Part shown: one piece after another, positions 16,663 through 30,900 of the stretch
How the letters are laid out: every line of letters starts with the position of its first letter
How positions within the stretch are numbered: position 1 is the stretch's first letter
Assembly (NCBI GenBank): GCA_002104945.1
Contig: MCFH01000041.1
Coordinates: 22,501 to 86,500 of the forward strand
DNA length: 64,000 nt
Direction: 5' to 3'
From: Piromyces finnis
Taxonomy: Eukaryota; Neocallimastigomycota; Neocallimastigomycetes; Neocallimastigales; Neocallimastigaceae
Program-made: the position numbers and the translations under genes
The notes under the pieces: model-generated
The model's database searches: none
What the model saw: the letters and a program-made list of their open reading frames with translations, nothing else
What the model was told of the DNA's origin: nothing

Positions 16663-17757
16663 CAGGATTAAGTTAAACTTTATTATTTAATAAAAGGATT
16701 TAACAATAAAAGATATAAAAAGAAACCTTTTTCCACCTTTTTTATTCCTTTTTTTTTTTAAAAATAAAAATAAACTAGTAAAAATATTTGAAGAAAATTT
16801 CATTTTTATTATTTTAAACACATGTATTACTTTTATTTTATTAATAGTCTTTAAAATATCATATCATACTATTTATTAATAAGATAACAGTGATAGATAA
16901 AATAATAAAAATGAAATTTCTTTTTTTTTTTTTGTAAAAGAAAAAGCAATTAATTATAATTTCAATCAAATATATTTTATATATTATTTTATTATAAATA
17001 ATAATATCAACACATAACAACTATATAACTTTTATTTATTAAAGAATAGTAATATAAAAATTATTACTTTTTCGTAAATTCACATAATTTAATATCATTA
17101 TAATAAATATATAACAAAGCATTTTTTTTTTTTACCAATTAAAGTTAAAATTAAAAAATAACAATTTTGAAAGAAAATTAAAAAAATAATTTTAAGAAAT
17201 AATAATTATTTAGTATTTCTTAAAATCGTTTAACATAACGATATATTCATTTTAAAAATTTAAAAATATAAATACCAAAAAACGAAAATATTATAATAAT
17301 ATATAAAAGAAAATTAAAATATAAAACTAAAAAATTTAATTAAATATTGTTATATTCAATGTTTATTTAAAACCAATTTTCATTTTTCATTTAGAATTAT
17401 TATAAAACATATTTTCAATAACAACAATCATATATAAAAGAGGAAAAAATAAAAAACACTAACATTTCTACAAAATTAAAAAATTACTAAAATTAACTTT
17501 ACAATATCAAATATCATTAATAATTCAATAATTTAAAATAATTTAAATTACTATTTGAAATCAATTAATATAAATGAATTATAATCAATATACATCCAAG
17601 TAATAATAATAACAATAATAGTAACAAAAGCAAGAAAATCAAAAAAAAAAAAAAAAAAACTTAAAAACTTAGTAAATTTTCTTATAACTATTCGCAACTA
17701 AAACATTTCTTCTACTTTTTTATTTTATTTATTTTATTAATTTTAATATAATTTAAT
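12400..17757. other. Long AT-rich intergenic region, no recognised gene
   Basis: About 5.3 kb of very low-GC DNA. It contains the composite microsatellite at 13187-13366, (TA)n near 13593-13614 and a poly-A run near 16637-16662. The last few hundred bases before 17758 must contain the promoter and leader of the Ser-rich gene, but no defined element stands out. No RNA gene or protein motif was seen. Confidence 0.65.
13187..13366. repeat. Composite (AAAT)n-(AAT)n-(AAC)n microsatellite
   Basis: A tetranucleotide AAAT array (about 13187-13250) passes into AAT, then eight AAC units (about 13274-13297), then AAT again to about 13366. Long open frames through it are repeat artefacts. Confidence 0.95.
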
Positions 17758-20682
17758 ATGAGTAAAGATATATACACATATTTTGATTTATTCCCCCATG
17801 AAAAGAATATGCAAAAATTTCCTGCTAGAATATCAAGTAAGGTACCTGTACAAATAGCAATGCACTCTAGAAATAATAGTAATGGTTATGAAGGCCATCA
17901 TTCTTATAAAAATGAAAAAATTTGTGATTATGATATGCCCTTAGTTAAACCAATTGCTATTAATACATTATCAAAAAAATCAAAAGATGAATCAAATTCT
18001 TATCAATCCTATTTCTCATTGGGACAAACCCCATCAAATTCATCAACTTCTTCAAACAATACTCAGAAAACTTTTAATAATAATAATAATAGTGTTATAG
18101 ATTATCAATTTAAATTTGATGAAGATGATTTTCCAAAAATTAGAAAGGAATCATTTGATAATAAAATGTCATTAAATTCAATAGAGTATAATGAAAGTGT
18201 AACATTTGCTGTATTAAATTCAGATATTTATGCTAAAAAGTCATATCGTGATTTTATTGATGGTAGTATTGAAGGCAATTATGACAGAGACTATAAAAAA
18301 TTATATAATGATAAGGATATAATGGATATTAAATCTATAAAAAATAAAGAAAATTTAAAGTCATTGTATACCCATGAAAGTCGTAATAACAACTCAAAAT
18401 TGAAGGAGGAAAAAGTACATAAAAAATTAATTGGAAATGAAATTATCTTTAATCCGGATGAATCACCTATTATTATTCCTGAAAAGCCTACTAATAATAA
18501 AGTTGATATGTCTAAAAGTATTCTTTTTAAAAACTCAAATTCATCTACTGATAGTTTGTCTTCTTCAGGTAGTCATTCTCATTCTGGAAAGAAGAGAGTT
18601 TCATTAAAAAAGACAAGAAATTCAATAAATATTTCAAGATCTAGAAGTAATAGTTTGAGTAAAAAGTCAGGTCATAAAAACGATTTTGATGATTATTCAG
18701 AATTCAATTTAGAAAGCTATTCTTCAGAGGTTCGCAGTTATTCACTTCCTAGAAGAAGTGTAGATTGTCATACAATAGATACTAGATCTCGTAGTAATAC
18801 TCTTCCAAGAAGTTTAATTATTAGTCCAGCAAAAGATGAAAAATTTCTTGTATACAGTTCCCCTAAAAAAGATTCTTATAATGTTCAAGATATCCCAGCT
18901 GTTAAAACAATGGAATATGAAAAAAAAAATAATTATAATTCATATGACGACGATAAAGGATCTTTCATATATAATCAATCCGATCTTATTTCACCATCCA
19001 TATGTGATGTTATAGAATACCGTAATTTTTTAAAATCAAAAAATTACGAAATGCCAGATTCTAAAGAAGAAAGAAGACATCGCTCCCTTTCTAGAAAACA
19101 TGAAAGTCGTTATAGATCGTTATCAAGAAGTAGTGATAATAATGATAAATCAGAAGGTAAAAGAAGGTCAAGGTCAAAATCAAAAAGAAAAAGCAAAAAC
19201 GAACATACAAACTTAACGGTAAAAAATGTAGATGATGAAAGTAGATATCGTTCTTTGTCAAGAAGTAGAAAAGATAGTCGGGATGATGAAAGAGTAGAAA
19301 AAATAGAAAAGGAAAGAGCAGAAAGAATGGAAAAAGAAAATAAAGAAAGAGAAAGAAAGCGTTCTACTTCTAGACATAAAAAATGTCACAGAAAAAATAA
19401 ATCTTCATCAAATCATGATAGCCCATTAGTGAAATCAAGTCCAATTGTGAGAAATAATAGCCACGGTAGTAATGTTGGAAGTCCTTTTAATAAAGGTAGT
19501 CCATTGGTTAGAAGAGATAGTCGTGGAAGTAATATTGGAAGCCCATTAACTAGAAAAGAAGGATATAGTAGCCCACTAGCTTCTAATAGTTTGGCAAATA
19601 ATAAATTTTCAACTGCATTTATTCAAAATGATTATAGTAAATCTCCTTTAGAAAGTAAATCACCATTTGAAAGTAGAAATTATCAAAATATTGAAAACGT
19701 ATTTCAAATCAATAAAAACGATTATCCAAATGTAAATATTAGTGATGAAGATGAAGATAATAAGAATAATTATTCTAGTACCACAACTGTTGGTAAAACA
19801 CAAAATAAGGATATCATTAATGAAATATGTGATCTTAAAAAGTTTTCTCAAGATTTCTCTTCTTTAAATGTTTTGGAAAGCATCCTTAATCGACCAATTG
19901 AAGATGATTTTGAATTTTTAAATTATAAAAGAATATCTGATGTACAAAAGTTGGATAATCATAAATTTTCTACTCTTACCAGATTGTCATCTCAATCCAA
20001 GCGTCGTAGTAAATCTCGTGAATTAGCAAGAAGAAATTCAGATATTGATTTTAGAAAAGGTCATAATAGAGCTAGTAGTGAGCAATTACGAAATGAAGAT
20101 GGTAGTAATGGTAAAGGTAATAAAAGAAATATTTTTAACTTTTTTTCTCATAAAAAGAGTAAAAGTTATTCCAGTTCATCTGATAAAAGTTTAAGTAATG
20201 AGAAGAATAAAGTATTAAATTTCGATAAAATGATTAAAGGAAATGAAACCATAAAAATAAAGTTACAATCTTCCAGTAAAATTGGATCACCATATATTAT
20301 TCCAAGATCAATGGATGATAATAGTAGTGATTCTGATATTAATAACGAGGAGTACAGTACAAGTTATAAAAACTTTTTAAAAGAAAAAATGATGAATCAA
20401 CAACAACAACAGCAACAATTTAATAAACCACCAATTAATAATATAAAAGATTATACTCCTCTTTTCCGAATAAATATGATTAATAATAATAGTATGAACC
20501 CGCATTTTAATAATATGGAATTCTATGGAGCCACAAAAGAAATGCCTACTAATCCATATGATCAATTTAATGATTTTAGTATGGATGAAATTGAAATTGA
20601 TAGAAAACCCGTTAATCATATTAAAAGAAATTCTTCATTAAGTAGAAACAATAAACATGGAAGTAAACGAATCATTTATTAA
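17758..20682 (+). CDS. Ser-rich, RS-repeat-containing hypothetical protein (974 aa)
   Basis: A single uninterrupted frame begins MSKDIYTYFDLF after an A/T-rich leader. No enzyme fold is recognised. Residues about 440-545 carry SR/RS-type repeats (SRYRSLSR occurs twice), basic RSRSKSKRKSK clusters and a charged helix of E/K/R (about 505-530). Residues about 554-612 repeat a GSPL-V/T-R pattern, and a seven-Gln run lies near residue 882. The protein is basic, rich in Ser, Asn and Lys and looks largely disordered, with many possible phosphorylation sites. SR-like repeats can occur in splicing or cytoskeletal regulators, but there is no RNA-recognition motif, so I assign no function. It lacks introns although neighbours such as DRC10 are split. 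Coding status is secure from length and codon structure; identity is not. Confidence 0.85.
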   Translation: MSKDIYTYFDLFPHEKNMQKFPARISSKVPVQIAMHSRNNSNGYEGHHSYKNEKICDYDMPLVKPIAINTLSKKSKDESNSYQSYFSLGQTPSNSSTSSNNTQKTFNNNNNSVIDYQFKFDEDDFPKIRKESFDNKMSLNSIEYNESVTFAVLNSDIYAKKSYRDFIDGSIEGNYDRDYKKLYNDKDIMDIKSIKNKENLKSLYTHESRNNNSKLKEEKVHKKLIGNEIIFNPDESPIIIPEKPTNNKVDMSKSILFKNSNSSTDSLSSSGSHSHSGKKRVSLKKTRNSINISRSRSNSLSKKSGHKNDFDDYSEFNLESYSSEVRSYSLPRRSVDCHTIDTRSRSNTLPRSLIISPAKDEKFLVYSSPKKDSYNVQDIPAVKTMEYEKKNNYNSYDDDKGSFIYNQSDLISPSICDVIEYRNFLKSKNYEMPDSKEERRHRSLSRKHESRYRSLSRSSDNNDKSEGKRRSRSKSKRKSKNEHTNLTVKNVDDESRYRSLSRSRKDSRDDERVEKIEKERAERMEKENKERERKRSTSRHKKCHRKNKSSSNHDSPLVKSSPIVRNNSHGSNVGSPFNKGSPLVRRDSRGSNIGSPLTRKEGYSSPLASNSLANNKFSTAFIQNDYSKSPLESKSPFESRNYQNIENVFQINKNDYPNVNISDEDEDNKNNYSSTTTVGKTQNKDIINEICDLKKFSQDFSSLNVLESILNRPIEDDFEFLNYKRISDVQKLDNHKFSTLTRLSSQSKRRSKSRELARRNSDIDFRKGHNRASSEQLRNEDGSNGKGNKRNIFNFFSHKKSKSYSSSSDKSLSNEKNKVLNFDKMIKGNETIKIKLQSSSKIGSPYIIPRSMDDNSSDSDINNEEYSTSYKNFLKEKMMNQQQQQQQFNKPPINNIKDYTPLFRINMINNNSMNPHFNNMEFYGATKEMPTNPYDQFNDFSMDEIEIDRKPVNHIKRNSSLSRNNKHGSKRIIY

Positions 20683-21457
20683 TTATTAAATATAAAATCT
20701 TGCTATCTACTTTAATATTGCAAATTAATCCTTTTTCTTTTTAAAGGAAAACATACATTCAAAACATCATTAAATTAATTTTAAAGCATAAGCAATATTA
20801 TTATTATTATTAATGTTTTTTTTTTAAAAAAAGATAAATGAGAAAAACCAAAAATTTTTAATACTTAAGTTAATATGTATAAAAGATAAAATATTTTGAT
20901 AATATTTTATTATTTTATATAAAATATCAATCAATCAGACAAACAAACAAACAAACAAAAAAGTAGAAATTCTTAAATATATTTAAAATTTTTAGTGTTA
21001 TAAATACTTTTTTTAATCAAATAAATAAATATAAAGATGGTTTTTTATGATTAAAGACCATTTTTTTTTTTATTTTTTTAACTATTGTAAAATATTAAAA
21101 ATTTCTTTAAGTATAAAAAAAAAAAAAAAAATAAATATTAAAAATTTAAAGATGTAATCTCCAAAGTTAGCTTTTTAAGAAATACAATTGTAGAAATTTT
21201 TATGCTTTGCATTTAAAATATTGATGAATAGATTTATTATTATTATATAATTGTGAAAAAAATGTTTAATATTGAAATAATTAATCTTTAGCTTTTCTAT
21301 CTTTTTTTTTTTTTTTTTTTTTATTTTTTTCTTTTCATTGCATTTAACTATTATTGATATAAATATAAACATTTATACATTTGGATAATTAGTTATTTTC
21401 CTTTTATTTATATAGGATATTAAAATTGTATATATTTTAATCTGGAAAAATAAATTT
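20683..21457. other. Convergent 3' intergenic region
   Basis: This lies between the 3' ends of the Ser-rich gene (+) and DRC10 (-). It is AT-rich, with a short CAAA repeat at about 20936-20960 and poly-A/poly-T runs at about 21115-21130 and 21302-21322. Nothing else was seen. Confidence 0.7.
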
Positions 21458-23334
21458 TTATTTTACCTTTGCCTGTTTTCTTTTAAGATATGCTTTATAA
21501 AATCTTATAATAACCAATACGGCATGTTTTGTTTGAACAATTTTAAATGTTCTTTCCTGATTTATTTAATATAAATATGATAGTTAAAATAAATGAATAT
21601 AATTAAATATAATATAATATAGTTAAATATATATAATATTTATAAAAGCAATTAATTTCTTAAATATAAATAAAAATATTATGAAAATTTACTTCTTCTT
21701 GTATTCTCTTTAATTCCCTTATTTCTTTCTCCTTTCTAAATTCCTCCTTTAAATTAAAATACTTTTCTTTAAGTTCAACTAATGCTGTATGTTGCTCATC
21801 ATATTTTTTAGTTAAAGATTCAATTTCTTCTTCTTTTCTTGATACTTCATCATCATATTTATGAATCCAATTTTCAATTTCTGATTCTATTCTAAATTTT
21901 TTTTTTAAAAAATTATTTTCTTCTTCTTTATTTAAAATAATTTTTTCTTTTAATTTTTGAGTTAATAAGTCAATTTCTGTATTTATTTGACGTTTCTTAT
22001 ATAATATATTATTATTATTATTATTATTAATCATTAATTCAATAAATATATGTTAAATTACTTTTTTTTATTAATTTATATAGTGTTATTTAAAAAATTT
22101 ATATTACTTTATCTGAAGATAATTTTTTTTCCCTGTCTATAATTTGTTTAGAACTATTTTGAATTCTTTTAATATTACTTGAAGAAGCTATTTTACATTT
22201 TTCAAGTTCATCTTATGAAAGCGTTATAATAACCATTTAATTATAATTGAATTAATATTGAATAATATATGTAGTAAAATAATAAAATAAAATGTTAAAT
22301 GTTTATTTCATTCTACCTTTGTATTGTTCCATTTGTCTAGTTTTCTCGGATATATTTTCATATCTTTCATTAATAGCATTTTTTAATATAGATTGATATT
22401 TCTCAACTTTTTCTTTTTTTTTTAATTCTATCTCAGTAATTTCCTTAATTTCTTTTTGTTTTTTGATATCTTGCTCATAGGTGGTGTCTAACATATCATA
22501 TAAATAATTTAATATTTCGGTGACAGTCTTTTCGAAACTTTGAATTTCAACTTCTTTTTTTATTTTACTTTCTGTTTGATATTTCATTAGTCGAAGATAG
22601 GCATCAGGTGAAAATAAGAAGGCTCTGTATACATTTTTAATTGCTATTTTAAATCTTTTAGTGACTTCATTTAAATATAAGGAGTTTGTCTATTGAAAAA
22701 AGTTAAATTCAGTTATATTATAAATTATAAATATTTTATTGTTAATTTAAATAAATAAATAATATAAAGAAGAAAAATATTTAATATTGAAATTAATATT
22801 TAAATATTAATTCATTTCATAAAGATTAAATACCTCCCCATTAGATTTCCTTACTAATAAATATTCATTTTTAGTTTCAAAATATTTCTGTATATATATA
22901 AGTCATTGATTATGGTAATAGTAAATATTAATATTTTAAATATATAAAGGATAATCCAATATTAATCACAAAAAATATTTATTTTTTTTAATAATTTTAT
23001 TATATGTTATATAGTGTATTATTAAATATACTTTAATAACATTTGATACATTAGAGTCGAAAATATTTAAAAAATGCTTTTCTGCAGAATCCGGTAAAAG
23101 GCCAACAATAACTATTTTTTTGTAGAGTTCATTTAAAACTGATTTTATTCTTTGACGCTGAATGTAACATGGAGATCGATCACTTTCGGATATCATTAAT
23201 TCCGAGAATGATAATTCTTTTGAATGTTGATTAAGTATTTTTTTTCTTTCATTATTTTGATTTATTGGAGGTAACTGATTTTGATTTGAAGAGAGATTCC
23301 CGAAGAAATCATTTTTCATAACACTATTCATCAT
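21458..23334 (-). CDS. DRC10: Dynein regulatory complex subunit 10 (IQCD/DRC10-like)
   Basis: I assembled six exons on the minus strand: 23334-23032, 22887-22834, 22689-22317, 22211-22108, 21995-21693 and 21556-21458. All junctions are GT..AG with agreeing phases (0, 0, 1, 0, 0). The product is about 411 residues, near the usual length for DRC10. Family-like blocks appear in order: an N-terminal QRQRIKSVLNELYKKI..GLLP segment; a middle IKNVYRAFLFSPDAYLRLM segment; a long coiled coil; then KKKFRIESEIENWIHKYDDE, highly typical of this family; and finally an IQ-like motif (AVLVIIRFYKAYLKR) in the last exon. DRC10 is a subunit of the nexin-dynein regulatory complex that links outer doublets in motile flagella, so it implies a flagellated cell such as a zoospore. 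DRC9/IQCG shares some features and is the main alternative. The ATG at 23334 was chosen as the first in frame; a second follows directly. Confidence 0.85.
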
Positions 23335-24989
<1,655 letters not shown>

Positions 24990-27900
24990 ATGAATTCTAT
25001 TGAAAAAGTTGGTTATAATACTACTACTACTGCTACTACTATTACTACTACTACTAATAATAACAGTAATGATTTACAACAATTAAATTGTAATCAATAT
25101 GACTTAAATACTATCACAAATAAAAATATAGAAGAAGGGATAAATATTGGAAATAAGGATTATTTTTTAAAGGATGGAAATAATTTAAATTTAATAAGTG
25201 TTATACCAATAAATAAAAAAGAAAACGTTACAGAAGAAAATAGCATTAAGTGCAATATAGAAAAAATAGCAGAAAGTGAAGCAATTGATGAAAATGTTGT
25301 CATAGAAGATACACTATATAAATATGATTTAAAAATAGATAAAAATATACCGATAAAAACGGCGCAGAATTATTTTTATAAAACTTACTTTAATGAAAAA
25401 GATGATGAAAAACAAACAAAGGCTCCTTTTAAAATTATTAAAAAGAAAAATATTCCAATGCATATTCATATTAATCATTCTATTTTAAATAATATTTATA
25501 GAGACTCATCTTTAAAAAAAGATATATATGCTGATAATGGATTAGCTGATGCAGATGAAGAAGATCATATTTCAACTAATCATCTTCCATTAGAACTTTT
25601 TGATGATCCAGATTTTGAAATTTTTACTCCGAAAGAATGGTTACAATTAAGAAAAATATATTTAAAGAATTTTGATATTAATAAAGAACCAGAGATTCAA
25701 AAAAGCATTAAAAAGTTGAAAGATTTTAATTCTGTATTCCATCTTAAATTACAAAACTTAAATTACAGTAAAAGTGAAGAATATAATAACATTATAAATC
25801 GGATTTTAAATAATGAAAAAATTAAGGTTGATGAAGAATACTTAGGTTATGATGAAGAAGTTGTAAAATTTTTGATAGATTTAAAAAAAAAGGAAAAGGA
25901 ATACTTTGATAATAAAAGAAAAGAATACTTTAAAACAAAAGAGTTTGAAATTGAACTTGATAAAGATGATACAACACAAGAAATTAAAGAACTTAGAATT
26001 GTTGCTAAATATTTAATTGATGCTAAAGAGAATTGTACTATATGTGCTAATTCAAAAGATTGTATTGGGGTTAAAGCTTTTTCTAGATACTTTTATCATC
26101 ATAAATATAAACCAGAAGTTTTATGGGATTGGGAAAGATGCTGGGTTATTGATTATGATGAGGATACTAAATTGTATACAATTCATTGGGCTAAAACACA
26201 TATTAATAAGAAAGTTAAAAGATTAAATCTTTTCTTTGAAATAGAAAATAAAGAATATTTTTATAAAAGGGTAGATACTGCAAATTTAAATAGAGAAACT
26301 TTTGAAAAAGATAAAGAGTATTATAATATGATTGATACTCAAACTGATTCCAGCCAATTTGGTTCTTTACCTCAATTTCTGATTAATGGTATTATTAAGA
26401 GAGTTAACATTCCTATATGTGAAAGTCAAATTAATTATATGAAATATTTAATTAGTATTATTAATGAAGATTATATATTTAGTATGAAAAAAAATGATTA
26501 TGAATTTTATAATGGAAAATATGAATTAGAAAATAATCAAATTTCCAAAAAAAACCTAGTTTTTGCAAAACAGATAATGGATGCCGTAAATACACCCTTT
26601 GATGAAAATAATAAAGAATTTTTTTTCAGTATTGCTGAAAAAACAAAAGAACTTTCTCAGATATTTTTTGGTGCTAATGTTAAAATTCAAAGTATTATCA
26701 TAGATATTTTTGGAAAATTACATAATAAAATTATAAATCTTATGCATTTTAATAAAGAAACCAAATTTCCAATATCCTTTCTCTCTTACGAAAAAAAAGT
26801 TAAAGCTTTACTAAAAACAGAACAGATGCAATTAAGTACTAGTTGGCCTAATGCTATTGCAAGTTATATAGAAACAGATTTAAGTGATATATTTAATTTT
26901 AATATGATTGATGAAAAAGAATACTTAAATAGTCGTTGTAGAAGCTTTTTATCATTAATATCTTTAATTATGGAAGAAGAGCTAAAAAAGTTTATAATTC
27001 ATGGAATTCATCGACTCACAGAATTATTCGGAGGGTTTTTATTTTCAGATTTTAGCAATTCATATAGCCTTGATACAATTAATGAACAAACTATTAGAAA
27101 AACGTTTATAATTAATATTCATGTTTCTAATCATGATATTGATGAAAGAAAATTAAACAATGTTGATAAAAATAATAAAATTGTATTAGTTCCTTCATAT
27201 GAATATATTGAAGAATTTTTACATGATTTAATATATTCTCCTATTACTATTACAAAAAATGTCGTTCCTAATATCGAAACAATTATACTTTTAGGCATAT
27301 ACAATAATAATAATAGAAAGAAAAATAGATGGGTGAAAATAGATAAATTTAATGAAAATGAATACTTTAAAAAAAATGTTGCAATGCTGAATTATATACT
27401 TAGAAAAATTAAGGGACCTATGGAAGAGTTAGTAAAACATTATGAAAAATATGAATTTTTGATTCAAGAAGAATGTGAAAGCTTAATAAATAAAGACAAC
27501 ATTGATAATATTGATGAAATATGTAAAATAGTTGAAAAATTTTATAATGTTTCAAAAAGTATTAATTCAGCTGAATATGATACTTATGAAATTCTTCCGT
27601 TTATAATAAATGGGGAAAGTTTAAGAATTCTGTTGTATAATAGAACTAAAGCTATTTTGAACAATTTTAATAAGATATTATGTGAAAAATTAAAATCATG
27701 TTGTATAACGCTATCGAAGAATTATGAAAAAAGACATAGTCATTTACTTCTAAACCCAGGTCAAGATGTTGATCAATGGGTTATTCTTAGAGATACAATT
27801 AAAGAATGTACAAATGATTATCAATGGTATAATAAAGATTTAACTTATATTAAGAAACTTTGGGATATCCTATATTGTTATAATGTAAATATTAATACTG

Positions 27901-30900
27901 ATATTAGTGATCTTTATTGGATAACCATTGCCTGGCCAAAGAAAATTCTTGAAGAATTAGACGTTTCAACCAAAATATTAATGTCATCTAAAGAAGATAT
28001 TATTAATAGTATTAATAATAACCGTGAATATATCCAAAGTTCTATTACAGCATATTTAAATGAGATCCAAGAATATAATAAATTAGATAAATATTATGAA
28101 TATGATATGTTACAAAAAATGATTATTTTTAGAGAAAGAATTAATAACATTAAATCAAAAATTAAAAATGTAATTGATCAAGAGAAAAAGTTAGAGTTAG
28201 AAGTTACAGATTTTTCTAATTTCAATACATTATATTATTATTTTGACGGTCATGAAACATTATGGTCATTCTGTGATGAATATAATAAAACAATGGATAA
28301 ATGGAATGAAAGCTTTTTTTGTGTTATTAATGCAGATGAGGTAATATGTACAGTAAATAAATGGAATAAAACTATTTGTAAAGTTTGTTCTATTTTTGAA
28401 GGTTGCAATAATCCAATGATAGTAATTAAAAAGTATCAAGAGCAACTTAAAGATTATTATCAGTTTTTACCCATTATTATTTCATTGAGAAATCCATCAC
28501 TTCAACAAAAACATTGGGATAAAATTTCTCAAACAATAGGTCTTAGTCAAACTGATATTAATACCCTTCATTTAAAAGATATTTTCATGATGAATTTTGA
28601 ATTAGTTCAAGATATTTTAATTGAAATTAGTCAAAATGCTACTAATGAATTAAAATTACAAAAAAAGTTAGAAGCGTTTAAACAAAAATTAATGTCAAAG
28701 AGTTTTGTTGTAAATAAAAAATTTAAACCATATATTGTTATAGAAAATTTTCATTATATATCACAGGTATTTGAGGATTATCTTATTAAAGGTGAAAAAT
28801 TAGGTCAGTTATTAACAACAGATAGTGAACAATTAATTGAAAATTTGGCTCAATGGAATAAAAAAGTTTTACAATGTTTAAATTTTTTAAATCAATGGGA
28901 ACATCTTCAAACATATTATCTTAAAATTTATTCATTTTTCCAAAAATATAAAAGAAATATTTTTTATGAACAAAATGTTTTGAATGAATATGATCATATA
29001 TCTAAACTAATGTCATTGATTTCAGATATTCTAGATAAGAATATTAAGTGTATGATGATATTAGGAAGAACAGATATTTATGAAATGATAGTAAGCTCAA
29101 TTCCTCGTATTGAAAAAATTATAACCTTATTAGGTTCATATATTAATGATATAAGAGATAAATTTCCTCGTTTTTATTTTATTCCTGATAAAACACTTGT
29201 GAAAATAATTACTAATTCTTCAAGCATTGATTCAATAAATCATTATATAAATAAGTATTATAATAGTATATTGAAATTAGATGTTGAAGTTAAAGAATCT
29301 GAAAATGAAATAATAGTTAAAAATGATGATGTAAAAAGTGATGTAATAAATTATAGTGGGGTCTATAATAATTCATTATTAGAAGAAAAAAAATTTGGTA
29401 ATTTAAATAATTCTAAAGAAAATGATGATTTAGCTAATGAAAAAATATCAAATGTTGTTAATAATAAAGCATCAAATAATGAAGTACTGACTGGGGATGA
29501 AAACATTGGTAGTAGTAATGATATATTAAATATGACGTCATTTAATTTTGATTCATTTAATCAAAATGATAAAATTACTATATCACATGATGAATTAAAT
29601 ATTGATTATAAAAAACAGAATATGTTGAATTCCTCTTCTGATTATAGTGATAAAAGCAATACATTAATATCAAATAGTAAACTAAATATATTACCATTAA
29701 ATAATAATAATAATTTTAAATCTACAAGATCTCTAATAGTTAGTAATGAAAAAGTTAATAGTTCTACATTAGAAAGTATTAATAATGATATGTATAATCA
29801 ACATGAAAGTATAGATAGTATTGAACAAAGTATAAGTGAAGAAATACCTATTAATAGTTATGTTACAGGTATTTATAGTGTTAACAATGAATTTGTTAAG
29901 TTGAAAAATGATATAAAAATCGAAGGTCATTTATATGAGTGGTTAAAATCTCTTGATACGGAGATTATTCATTCGTTGAGAGAGTATTTATTTGAGGTAG
30001 TAAAAAATAAAGATTATGAAGAAGACATTGATAAATGGATATTCTATGCTCCATCTCAAATTATAATTTTAGCTATTCAAATAATTTATACAAAACTTAT
30101 AGATAATTCTTTAGAATCATCAAGTTGTAATTATATGAAACAAATAACACATGTTAGTTCTAAGTGCAATACTGATACTTTAAAACTTGTAAATTTATTA
30201 ATCAAAAATGAATGTAATATTTATCAACAATATATGATTGAAATAATATTAGGTTATTTAAATTATTACAGGGAAACTATTAACAATTTAAAAGGTGCTG
30301 ATAATAATGGAACATTATTAAAATATGAATGGCTAGAAAAAATAAGATATTACATTGAAGGAACAAATGTGTATGTTAAAGTATTTAATTATAAGGTATC
30401 TTATGAGTTTAATTATGTTGGCACATATCAAAGATTAATATTATCTAATCAGCAAATTGATTTTCGATCAACTTTAATTACTTCACTAAATTTTTCCAAT
30501 TTTAATACATATATTTCATCAACAGAATCTGGAAAAACAGAATCATTAATAAGTTTTACAAAATCATTAGGTCGTGAATTAATCATTTTAAATTGTACTA
30601 AATATACTAATCCTGTAAATATTGCAAGAATATTTAAAGGTTATTTATTGACAGGTTTTTGGATTTTATTCAAAGGTTTACAAAAATGCTCAAATGATTT
30701 TTTATCTGTTTTTCTTCAATATATAAAATCATTAAAGCAGGGAATCGATGCTAATATTAATTCTAATAAATCGACTATTGTATATTTTAATAAGGAATAT
30801 GAATTAAAGCCGTATAATTGTATTTTTACAAGTCTTTCTCTCCAAGAAAAAATGGAATGGTCACCAATACATTCATCACTTAAAAGACTTTTTAGAACTA